From the NCBI GenBank assembly GCA_039989855.1, contig JBDXGZ010000023.1, forward strand, positions 186,001-250,000: DNA of 64,000 nucleotides, given 5' to 3'. Under the pieces are notes generated by a model. The model saw only the letters and a program-made list of their open reading frames with translations. It ran no database searches and had not been told where the DNA came from. The translations under genes and the position numbers were made by a program. This document shows positions 1 to 9,700 of the stretch, one piece after another (position 1 is the stretch's first letter; each line of letters opens with the position of its first letter). This DNA comes from CALFVT01 sp039989855. GTDB taxonomy: Bacteria > Pseudomonadota > Alphaproteobacteria > Caulobacterales > Maricaulaceae.

Positions 1-1492
1 CCCAATTACGCCCACCCAAAATGAAATCTATTGGCCATATAGACAATAGCTCAAACTCGCTTAAGGTGCCGTCTACTGCCCCCGATAATTTCAGTCCAAG
101 AGGCAACTCTGAGCCTTTACCGATATTGTCAACTTGCCCGTAAGCATTTAACTTATAGCTGGAAATAGGCAGGGCGAGCTGATCAAGATTAAGTCTACCT
201 TGAGAGGTGTTATATGTTCCTTTAACCTGACCTTTATTGATCTTTAAAGCCTTTGGAAAAACCTCTTTAGCGTCCCAACTTAAGGCATCTAAATCAACAT
301 TAAAGCCCACGGGTAAGCGACTGTTTTGTAACATTAAATTCGATAAGTCTATTTCGCCGCGAAATTTGCCATGTGTTGCATCAATTTCAACATCCGAAAG
401 GTTTACGGTGTCAGCTATCAAATCAAATTCGCCACGAAGAGACATATTCTGAACATTTCCTAAAAGAGGCAATTCACAAACCCCTCTTGAGTCCGCGCGT
501 TCAACGGAGAATTTAACGGTCCTTTCTTGGTCATTTACACTCCGAAAATCAGTCATGATCGTCACAGGTGCTGTAATCTTTTCTAGATGACGAAATAGAC
601 CGCCCGTTGAACTAATGGAGGACGGGTTTAAATGTGTTATATTAATTGAGAGGTCGAGCGCCTTCTGATTAATACGTTCACGTTTCACGCTAATATCAAC
701 CTTCGGCTGAAGCTCGGGTAGCAAGGTATCATCTGACGTGTCTGGCAAAGCAAAATAAGCCTGTCCCTCGCCAAAAATCTCACTATTTGTAATCATTGTT
801 TGAAAGTCGACTTTTTCCAAATCAAGAGACAGCCCCGTATTGTCATCCCTGAAGAAAACCTCCGTGCCGTGTAAGGCGACCGAATCAATTAATTCTTGCT
901 CCGTTTCCGCAGCGACAATTGGAATAATAGGGCCTAAGCGCCCAAAGGCATTTGGCCCTCCAACAGACCCAAAAACGCTGCCCTTTTTATTACGTTGTAT
1001 GGTGAATTGCCCCCCGACAAGATCAAGACGTTTGGCGACGAACCCACGTTTAACAAGTGCGGAAACAGGCGTCTCCGTGTAGATTGAAGTGACGGTCAAG
1101 AGATTGGCCTGATTCTCATCGCTGACGATGATACCTTCCGCTAAAAATCCAATTGCCTGCCGTTCAGGGTGCCACTGAACTTTAAACGTTTCAATTTCTG
1201 CATCTTGCCCATCATAAGCTTGCGCAAACCAAAGTGTGAAATTTTGTTTTAAGAAAGAAACATCCGCTTCACCTTTAGCCATAATAGAGGTTATGAGACC
1301 GAGCCAAATAATGCCAAAACCTAGGCTTACCGCTGTCAGCTCAGCCAGTCCACGCAAGACGAACTTCAAGGCCCACTTGCCCCAAGTTTGAAAAAACCGT
1401 AAAGCATATAAAAAGCCGCCACGTATAGCTGTCAGCTTATGATCATGAGCTGGTTCGTCTTCATTTTTGATGTCAGGCGTCACCGAATCCAT
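1..1492 (-). CDS. AsmA/YhdP-like (DUF3971-type) envelope protein, 3' part cut off by window edge
   Basis: I read an open frame on the minus strand from an ATG at 1492 to the window edge without a stop, about 497 codons, so the C-terminal part is missing. The N-terminus is cytoplasmic and charged, followed by one hydrophobic segment around residues 50-75 (VSLGFGIIWLGLIT). After it comes a long beta-rich periplasmic region that begins with a section about a QWHPERQ motif. The last visible residues (LLSIWPIDFILGGRNW) resemble the WP...GxRxW motif of the YhdP/DUF3971 family. Known members are bridge-like proteins linked to phospholipid transport between the inner and outer membranes. The gene is divergent from the peroxiredoxin gene. 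The family call is good; the precise subfamily is inferred. Confidence 0.72.
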   Translation of the reverse strand, partial: MDSVTPDIKNEDEPAHDHKLTAIRGGFLYALRFFQTWGKWALKFVLRGLAELTAVSLGFGIIWLGLITSIMAKGEADVSFLKQNFTLWFAQAYDGQDAEIETFKVQWHPERQAIGFLAEGIIVSDENQANLLTVTSIYTETPVSALVKRGFVAKRLDLVGGQFTIQRNKKGSVFGSVGGPNAFGRLGPIIPIVAAETEQELIDSVALHGTEVFFRDDNTGLSLDLEKVDFQTMITNSEIFGEGQAYFALPDTSDDTLLPELQPKVDISVKRERINQKALDLSINITHLNPSSISSTGGLFRHLEKITAPVTIMTDFRSVNDQERTVKFSVERADSRGVCELPLLGNVQNMSLRGEFDLIADTVNLSDVEIDATHGKFRGEIDLSNLMLQNSRLPVGFNVDLDALSWDAKEVFPKALKINKGQVKGTYNTSQGRLNLDQLALPISSYKLNAYGQVDNIGKGSELPLGLKLSGAVDGTLSEFELLSIWPIDFILGGRNW

Positions 1493-1608
1493 GAAAATTT
1501 TCTAAACGTCCTTTTCTAAAAGCGCTATTTGTCTTACTTAAACACACAAAGCAAACATCTTATTACACTACTTCGTAATGAAATTGCAGTTACGAAAGGA
1601 TAACAATC

Positions 1609-2082
1609 ATGAGTTCTATAGACGTTGGGCAAAAAGCCCCTGATTTCACCCTCCCTAAAAGCGGAGGAGGAGATGTTTCCCTCTCTGATTACGTTGGAAA
1701 ATATCTAATATTATATTTCTACCCTAAAGATGACACGCCGGGTTGCACAAAAGAAGCAATTGGGTTCACCGAAGAGCTCGCGAGTTTCAAAGCTCTTGGG
1801 GCTGAGGTTTTAGGTGTGTCCAAGGATAAAGTAGCAAAGCATGATAAATTTATCGCCAAACATGAGCTCGGAATTCCACTTGGGTCAGACGAGACAGGCG
1901 AAATGATCGAATCATACGGGTCATGGATTGAGAAAAAAATGTACGGAAAAACCTATATGGGCATTGATCGGTCGACCTTCCTTATCGGCACAGATGGCAC
2001 ATTCCTTGAAATTTGGCGAAAGGTTCGCGTGAAAGAACATGTTGCCACGGTTCTGGATGTATTGAAATCTCACGCAACTTGA
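1609..2082 (+). CDS. bcp: Thioredoxin-dependent peroxiredoxin, BCP/PrxQ type
   Basis: This 157-residue protein has the family's usual length and reduces hydroperoxides in the cytoplasm. The peroxidatic cysteine is Cys46 in the motif YFYPKDDTPGCTKEA, with the Pro and Thr typical of the active site. The BCP resolving cysteine normally lies five residues further on, but Ile is there instead. Cys46 is the only cysteine in the protein, so it should act as a 1-Cys enzyme. The start is supported by the Shine-Dalgarno GAAAGGA about ten bases upstream. The gene stands divergent from the AsmA-like gene, and a DUF455 gene follows after 22 bases, probably in the same transcript. Confidence 0.93.
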   Translation: MSSIDVGQKAPDFTLPKSGGGDVSLSDYVGKYLILYFYPKDDTPGCTKEAIGFTEELASFKALGAEVLGVSKDKVAKHDKFIAKHELGIPLGSDETGEMIESYGSWIEKKMYGKTYMGIDRSTFLIGTDGTFLEIWRKVRVKEHVATVLDVLKSHAT

Positions 2083-2104
2083 TAACCAGATAATTGTCAA
2101 CATT

Positions 2105-2908
2105 ATGTCCATTCTAGACGCCGCTCATAACGTTCTAAAAGCCGCGACGCCTTCGGCGAAAGCTGAAGCGGCTTTCGCCTTACACGACGCTGCACGACTT
2201 GATTTTGAAATTATACCTTTATCTGAAACCCTGTGTGATAGCCCTGCGCGCTCTGACAAACCAAAGCTTGTACCGCCGCATGCTGTAAAGCGGCGGCGAC
2301 TCGGGTCTCAAGAAGGCCGAAACTCTCTCCTTCACGCCGTCGCCCATATTGAATTTAACGCAATTGATCTCGCTGCCGATATGATCGCGCGTTTTAGTCT
2401 TGACCCACGACTTCATCAGGATGAACGCCCTGACTTTATTCGAGATTGGGTCAAAGTTTGCGCAGAAGAGGCTAAGCATTTTTCGATGATCAGGTCTCGC
2501 TTGCAAGGGCTAGGCATTGATTACGGTCATTATCCAGCTCACGGTGGTTTGTGGGAATCAGCCTTGAAAACCCAGCATGATATAGCAGCCCGTCTCGCTA
2601 TTGCCCCTATGGTTCTCGAAGCCCGTGGGCTTGATGTCACGCCAAATATGATTGAAAAGCTCACCCAAGTTGGAGATCATGAAAGTGCAGCGATTTTAAA
2701 CATTATCTATGAGGATGAAATTGGACATGTCAGTATCGGCACACGTTGGTTCCACCATGTTGCAACCATGACAAACCAAGACCCACGAACTTATTTTCGT
2801 TCACTTGTCACTGAATTTTTCCAAGGAAATGTCAAACCACCCTTTAATATTCCCGCACGTGACTTAGCGGGCTTACAAAAAGAATATTACATGGGATTAG
2901 AGGCTTAA
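2105..2908 (+). CDS. DUF455 family ferritin-like protein
   Basis: The product is 267 residues, cytoplasmic, with no signal peptide or membrane segment. It matches the DUF455 ferritin-like helical family: HIEFNAIDLA at residues 81-90, an EExxH metal-ligand pattern at 121-125, GLWESA at 148-153, APMVLEARGLDVTP at 167-180 and EDEIGHVSIG at 203-212. These Glu/His positions suggest a carboxylate-bridged di-iron centre. The family's reaction is not established; annotation as a ferritin-like or rhamnosyltransferase-associated protein is common but weak. It lies 22 bases behind the peroxiredoxin gene and may share its transcript. I see no strong ribosome binding site. Confidence 0.85.
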   Translation: MSILDAAHNVLKAATPSAKAEAAFALHDAARLDFEIIPLSETLCDSPARSDKPKLVPPHAVKRRRLGSQEGRNSLLHAVAHIEFNAIDLAADMIARFSLDPRLHQDERPDFIRDWVKVCAEEAKHFSMIRSRLQGLGIDYGHYPAHGGLWESALKTQHDIAARLAIAPMVLEARGLDVTPNMIEKLTQVGDHESAAILNIIYEDEIGHVSIGTRWFHHVATMTNQDPRTYFRSLVTEFFQGNVKPPFNIPARDLAGLQKEYYMGLEA

Positions 2909-3061
2909 AACAACATACCAAGCCTTTACAAACAATTGAGTAAATGCTGAAAATTTAGACAAACCAACTTACTTTGAGGTGTTTAAGGACAAGCAAGCAT
3001 GACTTTATGCCAGAAAATAGGGCAAATAAGTAAAATATATGTTTTTTTTAGGTAATTGCCC

Positions 3062-3090
3062 TTGATAAATGTAGTAGGATTTTGTGGTAT
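3062..3090 (+). promoter_or_regulatory. Putative sigma-70 promoter for the M23 peptidase-bactofilin pair
   Basis: TTGATA at 3062-3067 and TGGTAT at 3085-3090 are separated by 17 bases. They lie in a 220-base AT-rich gap, 39 bases before the peptidase start codon. No other gene is visible in this gap. Confidence 0.5.
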
Positions 3091-3128
3091 GCGCTCAAGA
3101 GATGATTAATCTGTAATTATGGGGACAT

Positions 3129-4346
3129 ATGTTTAACAATTTCATAGATGAGTCTAGAACTAGACTCTTGAAATACTTCCCCGAGCGACAGATTTATCTG
3201 CGGACTCAGACTGAAGTCCGGTATTACCATTTATCAACACGTGTTCAGACAAGCATTGCTGTCGTATTATCATTTATGGCACTATGGTGCATCCTAACAA
3301 TTGGCAATGTTGTTTGGGGATACAACCCTTTTTCATCATCCGCGCGTGATTTACGACTTCAAGAAGCTAATTTCGAACGCGCAATCGCTGACGAGCGTGC
3401 TAAATTTCAAAACGCACAGCTTATGATGGCTCAACAAAAAGAAAGCTTTGAGAAAATAGCTAGAAGTTTTGAAGAAAAGCACGCAACCATTGCTCAAATA
3501 ATGGATGCACCTCTTACAAAGACAGATCTCACCCTAGCGAATAGTGCTGAAACTACATATGCTAAAGCTGAAATCCTCATGAACCCACGTATTCGTGATG
3601 CACACCCACGTGTCCCCCGACGAGAGTTCGAATCAAATCAAGACAAAGGAAACACGCAAGTTGACCGTTTCATCGTCAATCTTAGTGAGAGTCAAAATTC
3701 TGTCTTAAAATCTGCCGAATTTAATATGTTAGACGATATTGAGCGTAAACGCGCGATCATTCGCTCTACAAACATTGACCTTGAAGATGTTTTGGATTCG
3801 AGTCCCTATGGCAAAGGAGGAACAACAACAGATAACAAAGCAGAGACTCACCTAAAGGTTGGTGAATTCATGCCACGCATGACTACCGTTAAAGCACGTG
3901 TCAACGAGTCTGAAACACTCAATGCAGCTCTCAATGCAATGCCTATGGGTATGCCAATTGATGATGAACATTACAAAACGAGTCCTTACGGGATGCGTCC
4001 TGACCCCTTCACAAAACGCCCAACTTTCCACGCGGGTCTTGATTATGCTTCTTTCAAAGGGGCTAAAATTGTTTCACCTGCCGCAGGGACAATAACAATG
4101 GCGGGTCGAAATGGTGGGCTTGGCCGTATGGTTGAAGTCGATCATGGGCATGGATTTAAAACCCGATATGGACACCTCAACACCCTTAATGTAAAACGTG
4201 GTCAGCGTGTCACAAAAGGGCAACTGCTTGGCGGCATGGGATCAACAGGACGTAGCACCTCCACTCACTTACATTATCAAGTTTACTTCCAGGGACGAAC
4301 CGTAGATCCGGCTCCCTTTATTAAGGCGGGCCAATATGTTCAATAA
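3129..4346 (+). CDS. M23 family peptidoglycan endopeptidase, bactofilin partner (LmdC-like)
   Basis: This 405-residue protein has a short cytoplasmic N-terminus carrying FPERQIYLRT. One transmembrane helix follows (about residues 40-62), then a charged, probably coiled-coil periplasmic stretch (about 75-120) and a C-terminal LytM/M23 domain from about residue 285. Zinc ligands are visible as H301xxxD305 and H380-L-H382. The enzyme should cleave peptidoglycan cross-links in the periplasm. The start has a GGGGAC ribosome site. The gene overlaps the bactofilin gene by 11 bases. In Hyphomonas, the homologous membrane peptidase LmdC is positioned by bactofilin BacA through its cytoplasmic N-terminus; the matching architecture suggests the same here. 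Confidence 0.9.
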   Translation: MFNNFIDESRTRLLKYFPERQIYLRTQTEVRYYHLSTRVQTSIAVVLSFMALWCILTIGNVVWGYNPFSSSARDLRLQEANFERAIADERAKFQNAQLMMAQQKESFEKIARSFEEKHATIAQIMDAPLTKTDLTLANSAETTYAKAEILMNPRIRDAHPRVPRREFESNQDKGNTQVDRFIVNLSESQNSVLKSAEFNMLDDIERKRAIIRSTNIDLEDVLDSSPYGKGGTTTDNKAETHLKVGEFMPRMTTVKARVNESETLNAALNAMPMGMPIDDEHYKTSPYGMRPDPFTKRPTFHAGLDYASFKGAKIVSPAAGTITMAGRNGGLGRMVEVDHGHGFKTRYGHLNTLNVKRGQRVTKGQLLGGMGSTGRSTSTHLHYQVYFQGRTVDPAPFIKAGQYVQ

Positions 4347-4758
4347 AACTAATTCATCATCAACTACGCCAACGGATTCTAAGAAAAAAGCGTCACCATC
4401 AAAGGTAACACAATCTGCAGGAATTCCCTCAATCTTAGGCAAAGACATTGTTATCACGGGCGATATCAAAACTGATGGTGATGTACAAATTGACGGACGG
4501 ATCGAAGGCAACATCATTGCAAATCATGTCATGATCGGCGAACATGGTGCTGTTAATGGTAAAATATCAGCCGTAAAAGCAACAATTCAAGGTAAAGTAA
4601 CTGGAAAAATTGATGCCTCCACAGTCGAGCTTTCAGAGACAGCAAATGTTCAAGCCGATATCATCCAAGATCACATTGTGATCGCTAATGGTGCCTTTTT
4701 AGACGGTAAATGTACGCGAAAATCTAGCACAAATATTGCCAAGCCAATTTTAAAGTGA
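4336..4758 (+). CDS. bacA: Bactofilin (BacA-like polymerising scaffold)
   Basis: The 140-residue protein has a disordered Ser/Thr/Lys-rich N-terminal tail (about 1-33), a central beta-helical bactofilin core (DUF583, about 34-125) and a short basic C-terminal tail. The core shows the repeating Gly/Ile/Val pattern (GDIKTDGDVQIDGRIEGNI). Bactofilins form membrane-associated filaments without nucleotide. The start lies inside the end of the M23 peptidase gene, so translation is likely coupled. The pair probably builds a local cell-wall-remodelling complex that shapes the cell. Confidence 0.93.
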   Translation: MFNKTNSSSTTPTDSKKKASPSKVTQSAGIPSILGKDIVITGDIKTDGDVQIDGRIEGNIIANHVMIGEHGAVNGKISAVKATIQGKVTGKIDASTVELSETANVQADIIQDHIVIANGAFLDGKCTRKSSTNIAKPILK

Positions 4759-4835
4759 GCCAGGTAACAGATTGATCTCGAAAACGTTTTTGCATCAGAC
4801 TTGATGTTACCTATCAAGCCAGATAGCGCATCGTT

Positions 4836-5597
4836 ATGATTGATATAAAACTATATGGATACGCGACAAGTCCCTTTGTTCGCAAAGTTGCAGCTTGCCT
4901 ATATTATAAAAAGCTCCCGTTTGAGCACGTCCCTGTCAACCCAATTAATCCAAAGGCAGCGATTGGCTTCACGGGCGGCACCCAAGTTCCTGTTCTAACC
5001 ATTGGAGATGAGTGGAAGACAGACTCAACATCGATCGCTTTATGGCTAGATGAGACATTCCCAGAGCGTCCGCTTGTGCCGCAAGACCCAGATCAACGCG
5101 CTAACATTTTAAAGATTGATGATTGGCTCAACACCGTCTTCTACCCCTCATATTTTCGCGCAGCCGTTGACGGGAAGAAAGATCTTGCCGCAAAGTTCAG
5201 AGGTTGGCGTCTCGCTGCGATTGTTAGCGCCCAAACGCCTATGCCCGAACATGTGCGCCACCGCTGGCCAGAGCTGCTAGAGCATGTGCCCTTTATCCTC
5301 AAAATGGTGGAAACACTGGACCGCAGTGAAAGCCTGAAAGACATGAACATGCGTATCGGCATGGAGATGATACGGCACTTAGGGGATGGGCCGTTCCTCG
5401 GTGGATCGCCAATACCTACCCTTATCGACCTGTCTTTATTCCCGCAGCTGGTTTTCCCCTATATGGCCGGCCTAACGGAATCAATCCCAACAGACGCAGC
5501 GCCGCCCCTTAAAAAATGGGTGCGCGACGTTGCGGATCACCTCCCGAGAAATCCAATCCTCGTTCCTAATGATTTCATTGTAAGCTATTTAAAATAG
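4836..5597 (+). CDS. Glutathione S-transferase family protein
   Basis: The 253-residue protein starts with a thioredoxin-fold GST domain: YATSPFVRKVAACLYYKKLPFEH, then the cis-Pro motif TQVPVLTIGD, then a glutathione gamma-Glu contact motif DSTSIALWLDETFP. An all-helical C-terminal domain follows. The Ser/Pro pair near the N-terminus (SPFVRK) resembles the serine-type active sites of bacterial GSTs. The substrate cannot be read from sequence. It stands alone between the bactofilin gene and prfB, which converges on it with 13 bases between the stop codons. Confidence 0.85.
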   Translation: MIDIKLYGYATSPFVRKVAACLYYKKLPFEHVPVNPINPKAAIGFTGGTQVPVLTIGDEWKTDSTSIALWLDETFPERPLVPQDPDQRANILKIDDWLNTVFYPSYFRAAVDGKKDLAAKFRGWRLAAIVSAQTPMPEHVRHRWPELLEHVPFILKMVETLDRSESLKDMNMRIGMEMIRHLGDGPFLGGSPIPTLIDLSLFPQLVFPYMAGLTESIPTDAAPPLKKWVRDVADHLPRNPILVPNDFIVSYLK

Positions 5598-5610
5598 AGC
5601 TTCAGCCGTA

Positions 5611-6730
5611 TTAATCTAAAGCGTCAGCCGCCGTTGTTATTTTCGCTGATAATGAGGCCGATAAAAACAAGTCGATTTTCCCGTCAAGCACGCCGCTTGT
5701 GTTGGATGTCTCGACATTGGTTCGCAGGTCTTTCACAAGTTGATAGGGCTGGAGCACATAAGAGCGGATTTGATGCCCCCAACCGATATCTGATTTACTA
5801 TCAGCCTCAGCTTGTGCTGCGTCTTCACGCTTCTTAAGCTCCATCTCATAGATACGCGCGCGCAGCATATCCCACGCCTGTGAGCGATTTTTATGCTGTG
5901 AGCGGTCATTCTGACACTGGACGACAATACCTGTGGGTTCGTGGGTAATTCGCACAGCACTATCGGTTTTATTGATATGCTGCCCCCCTGCGCCTGACGC
6001 TCTATAGGTATCAACGCGGCAATCGCTTTCATTAATATCGATGTCTATCGTGTCATCAATTTCAGGGTAAATCCACACAGAGGCAAAGCTCGTATGTCGT
6101 TTGGCATTACTATCAAACGGAGAAATACGGACAAGGCGGTGGACGCCCGATTCCGTCTTTAGCCACCCGTAAGCGTTCTCGCCTTTGATCTTGATCGTCG
6201 CAGATTTAATTCCTGCCCCGTCACCCGATTCTTCTTCGAGTACATCGACTTTCATGCCTTTGGATTGCGCCCACCGCACATACATGCGTAGCAACATCTC
6301 CGCCCAGTCTTGTGCTTCTGTTCCGCCGGCTCCAGGATGAATTTCAACGAAACAATCATTCGCGTCAGCTTCGCCAGATAAAAGCGCTTCAAGCTCTGCT
6401 TGGGCCGCCTTTTCAGCAAGCTGCTTAAGGGAATCCACTGCTTCGTCAATCAGGCCGTCTTCACTTTCCATCTCCGCCAGTTCCGCATATTCAAGCGCGT
6501 CATTTAGAGACGTGGTAATCGTTTTTATATTATCAAATGAGTTTTCGAGTTTACTGCGCTCACGCATGAGCTTTTGCGCCGCTTGTGGATCATCCCAAAA
6601 CCCGGCCTGCTCAGATAGATTACCTAACTCAGCAAGGCGGTGTTCAGCCGTGTCCCAGTCAAAGACGCCTCCTCAGCAGTTCAACAGACTGCTCAATCGA
6701 GGTTTTAAGTTGTTCAATATCAGCGCGCAT
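5611..6730 (-). CDS. prfB: Peptide chain release factor 2, expressed through a +1 programmed frameshift
   Basis: RF2 recognises UGA and UAA stops. The conserved part shows the SPF codon-recognition motif (RISPFDSNAKRHTS) and the GGQ catalytic loop (ASGAGGQHINKTDSAVR). The uninterrupted frame from 6567 would lack the N-terminus. I read a further start at 6730 giving 23 codons (MRADIEQLKTSIEQSVEL...) that end CTT TGA at 6664-6659. Shifting +1 at that point continues as DWDTAEHRLAELGNLSEQ into the main frame. The total is 372 residues, normal for RF2. The site carries an AGGAGG stimulator. The gene lies 40 bases downstream of the PBP1A gene on the same strand. Confidence 0.96.
6658..6673 (-). 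promoter_or_regulatory. RF2 programmed +1 frameshift site
   Basis: On the minus strand AGGAGG CGT CTT TGA C is present, the same layout as in E. coli prfB: an internal Shine-Dalgarno three bases before CTT, then an in-frame UGA followed by C. Low RF2 lets the ribosome slip to GAC and finish the protein, giving autoregulation. Confidence 0.95.
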
Positions 6731-6770
6731 AGTTTCTCATTTCACTCAACTTTACGAGCTACTTATGACC

Positions 6771-9700
6771 TTAATAAATACCGTCATCAAGATTTTCCTC
6801 GTCTTCGTTTTCCTCATCCTCCGCGACAGGAGGTTTCGGTGGAACTTTCTGAGTTTTTTTCTTATCAATCGCTTTTTTAGCGTCATCTAATACACTATCA
6901 AGCTCTGAGGGGGCCTTATCAGTTGCATCAATGGCTGGGGCTTTATCGCCACTATCTGAACCGACAATCTCTTCGCTTTCCTCAGCAACTTCATCCTCTG
7001 GACGCACAGCATCACCATCGCTAGATTCATTAGCATCTGCCTCAGCCGCATCAGTTTCCTCAACTTCTTTGTCAGTCGTAGACGCCTCATTCTCAGCAGC
7101 GTCTTCGCCTCCAGCACCTTCAGACACCTCATCCTCAAAACCATAATCTAAGCTATAGAAATCAACATCACTGTCAGAATCTTCATAAGATTCATTTAGA
7201 TCGTACCCCCCACCGACACTAATTGTTGTTCCAAACTGTCCTAAACGCGGCTCCGTTCCAGACCGATAAGCCTCTAAGATATAATTCGGCGCCCCAATAA
7301 AAGAGGGTTCACCTGTATCGCGATTAACAGGGGCAAGTGTAATGCCCTCAGGAATACGGAAAGGGACTTTCGGTTCATTCTTTAAAACGTCGCCCATGAA
7401 ATCGCGAAAAATCGGCGCAGCGACGGTTCCGCCCGCTTCATTCGCTAAGCTACGAGGCGTGTCATATCCAACATAAACGCCCGTAACCAAATCCGGCGAA
7501 AAGCCCATAAACCATGCATCTTTATAATCATTCGTCGTGCCCGTTTTCCCGCCCAAAGGGCGCCCAAGAACCTTAATAGATCGTCCTGTGCCATTATCGA
7601 CCACACCTTTTAGCATATAGGTCACTTGATAGGCCGTTATAGGGTCCATAGCTTGATCGCGGCTATCCGCCAAGTCAGGCGCAGATTGCCCCGTCCACTC
7701 CTCTTGCGCACAAACTTCACAAGCCTCTTCGCCTTGTAAATAAATCGTCTCCCCTTGCCCATTTTGCACACGGTCAATAATCCGTGGGGTGACATCTTTA
7801 CCACCGTTGACAAGGACAGAATAGCCTTGCGCCAAACGCATCAGAGTCGTCTCGCCCGCCCCTAAAGACCAGGCAAGTTCTGGCTGCACATTATCATAAA
7901 CGCCCGAACGTCTACCAATACGCATAACTGGTGCCATTCCAATATCACTGGCCAAGCGAACCGTCATGGCGTTACGTGATTTCTCTAACCCAAGTCGTAA
8001 AGTCGACAGACCGTACCAGCGACCATCCGTATAATTGCTTGGCTTATAAAACCGCTCACATTCTTCTTCTTCCTCTTCGCCCTCGTCAACTGTGCTTTCC
8101 TCATCCTCTTGACTAGCGTTTTCAGGGGTTTCAACTGCCGTGCGGCGCAAACCCTCAATTTGATTTGAACCATCAAGAGCCTCCCCATCAGCCAACAGAT
8201 CTTCCTCATCATCACATTTATCAGCGTCATGACGTTCAATGACGAAAGGGGCGTCCAGAACTTGACTGGACGGCGTGAAATCATTCTCCAGCGCCGCAGC
8301 GTAAACGAAGGGCTTAAAAGCAGACCCCGGTTGACGTTTCGCCTGCGTCACGCGGTTATATTGGCTTTGATTAAAGCTATACCCGCCCACCAAAGCCAGA
8401 ACACGTCCTGTATGCGGGTCCATAGCAATTAGTCCGCCATTTACGATTGGAATTTGGCGTAAATTATATGTCTGAATCCCACCCTTTGATTGAGCTGACT
8501 TACCACTGACCGCTTCAACCAAGATAATATCGCCTGCCTTGACAACATCACTTACCGCCTCTGGCGGCATGGTTTTACGGTCTTCGGGTAAGACTTTCGC
8601 CGCCCACTCAACACCAGAAAGTGTGAGGAGACCTTCACTGTTGTTTGCCGTCTCAACCGTCTCATCAATATCAGTAGCAAAAGATAATTTAGCGCTTGAA
8701 TAACTGACAGAACGCACGAGGGCTACGCGCCACGGCGCAATGTCTGGCGGCGATTCAAAAGCGGCTAAGCGCTTTTTCCAATCAGAAAAATCATCGAAGT
8801 GGCCAATCGCACCTCTATATCCACGACGGCGATCAAACCTCTCTAGTCCAGCGCGCAAAGCTCGGCGCCCGGAAAGCTGCATATCCGTATCAAGAGTTGT
8901 GCGAATAGACAGCCCTCCTGAATAAAGCTCCTCTTCGCCGTAAAGGTCAAAAATCTCTTTACGAGCCTCTTCCACGAAATAATCTGCGGCAAGGTATTCT
9001 TGGCCATCAAAACGCGTAATCCACTCAAGGGTTTCGGCCTTTGCCGTATCGGATTGCGCTTGCGTGATATATTCGTCTTCGGTCATGCGACCTAAAATAT
9101 AGGACTGGCGTATGGCCGCACGTTCCCGACCTCTTTGTTCATCAAGGCGGTAATTATTCGGCCCCTTCGGTAAAGCAGCAAGGTAGGTCATCTCTGCTAG
9201 GGAAAGATTATTAAGCGGCTCACCAAAATAGTTCAATGACGCGGCTGCAACGCCGTAGGAGCGCCGCCCGAAGTATATCTCATTAAGATAAAGCTCAATA
9301 ATTTGTTCTTTATCGAGCACTTTCTCCATGCGGCGAGCAATAGCAATCTCGCGAATTTTACGGCGGATTGAATAATCATCCCCAACAATAAAGTTCTTCG
9401 CCACTTGCTGCGTGATGGTGGACGTGCCGCCAATCCGTTGTTTCTTAAGCTTACGGATAGGCGCTTGTAAGACCGCACGGCTCAGACCAATTGGGTCCCA
9501 CCCATTATGAGTGTAAAAGCGCTTATCTTCAGCGGCGATAAAGGCGTGCTTTAATTGGTCAGGGATTTTATCGCCTGCAATAAACACACGCTGCTGCTCA
9601 GCAAATTCTTCGATAAGCTTACCGTCACCTGCATGAACACGGGTCATAATGGGTGGTTTATAATTTGATAGGGTTTCTAACGGCGGCAAATCCCGCGTTG

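Noticed and set aside
6930..8430. Plus-strand and alternate frames inside the PBP1A gene
   Set aside because: They arise from the low-complexity acidic segments of PBP1A and carry no independent signals.
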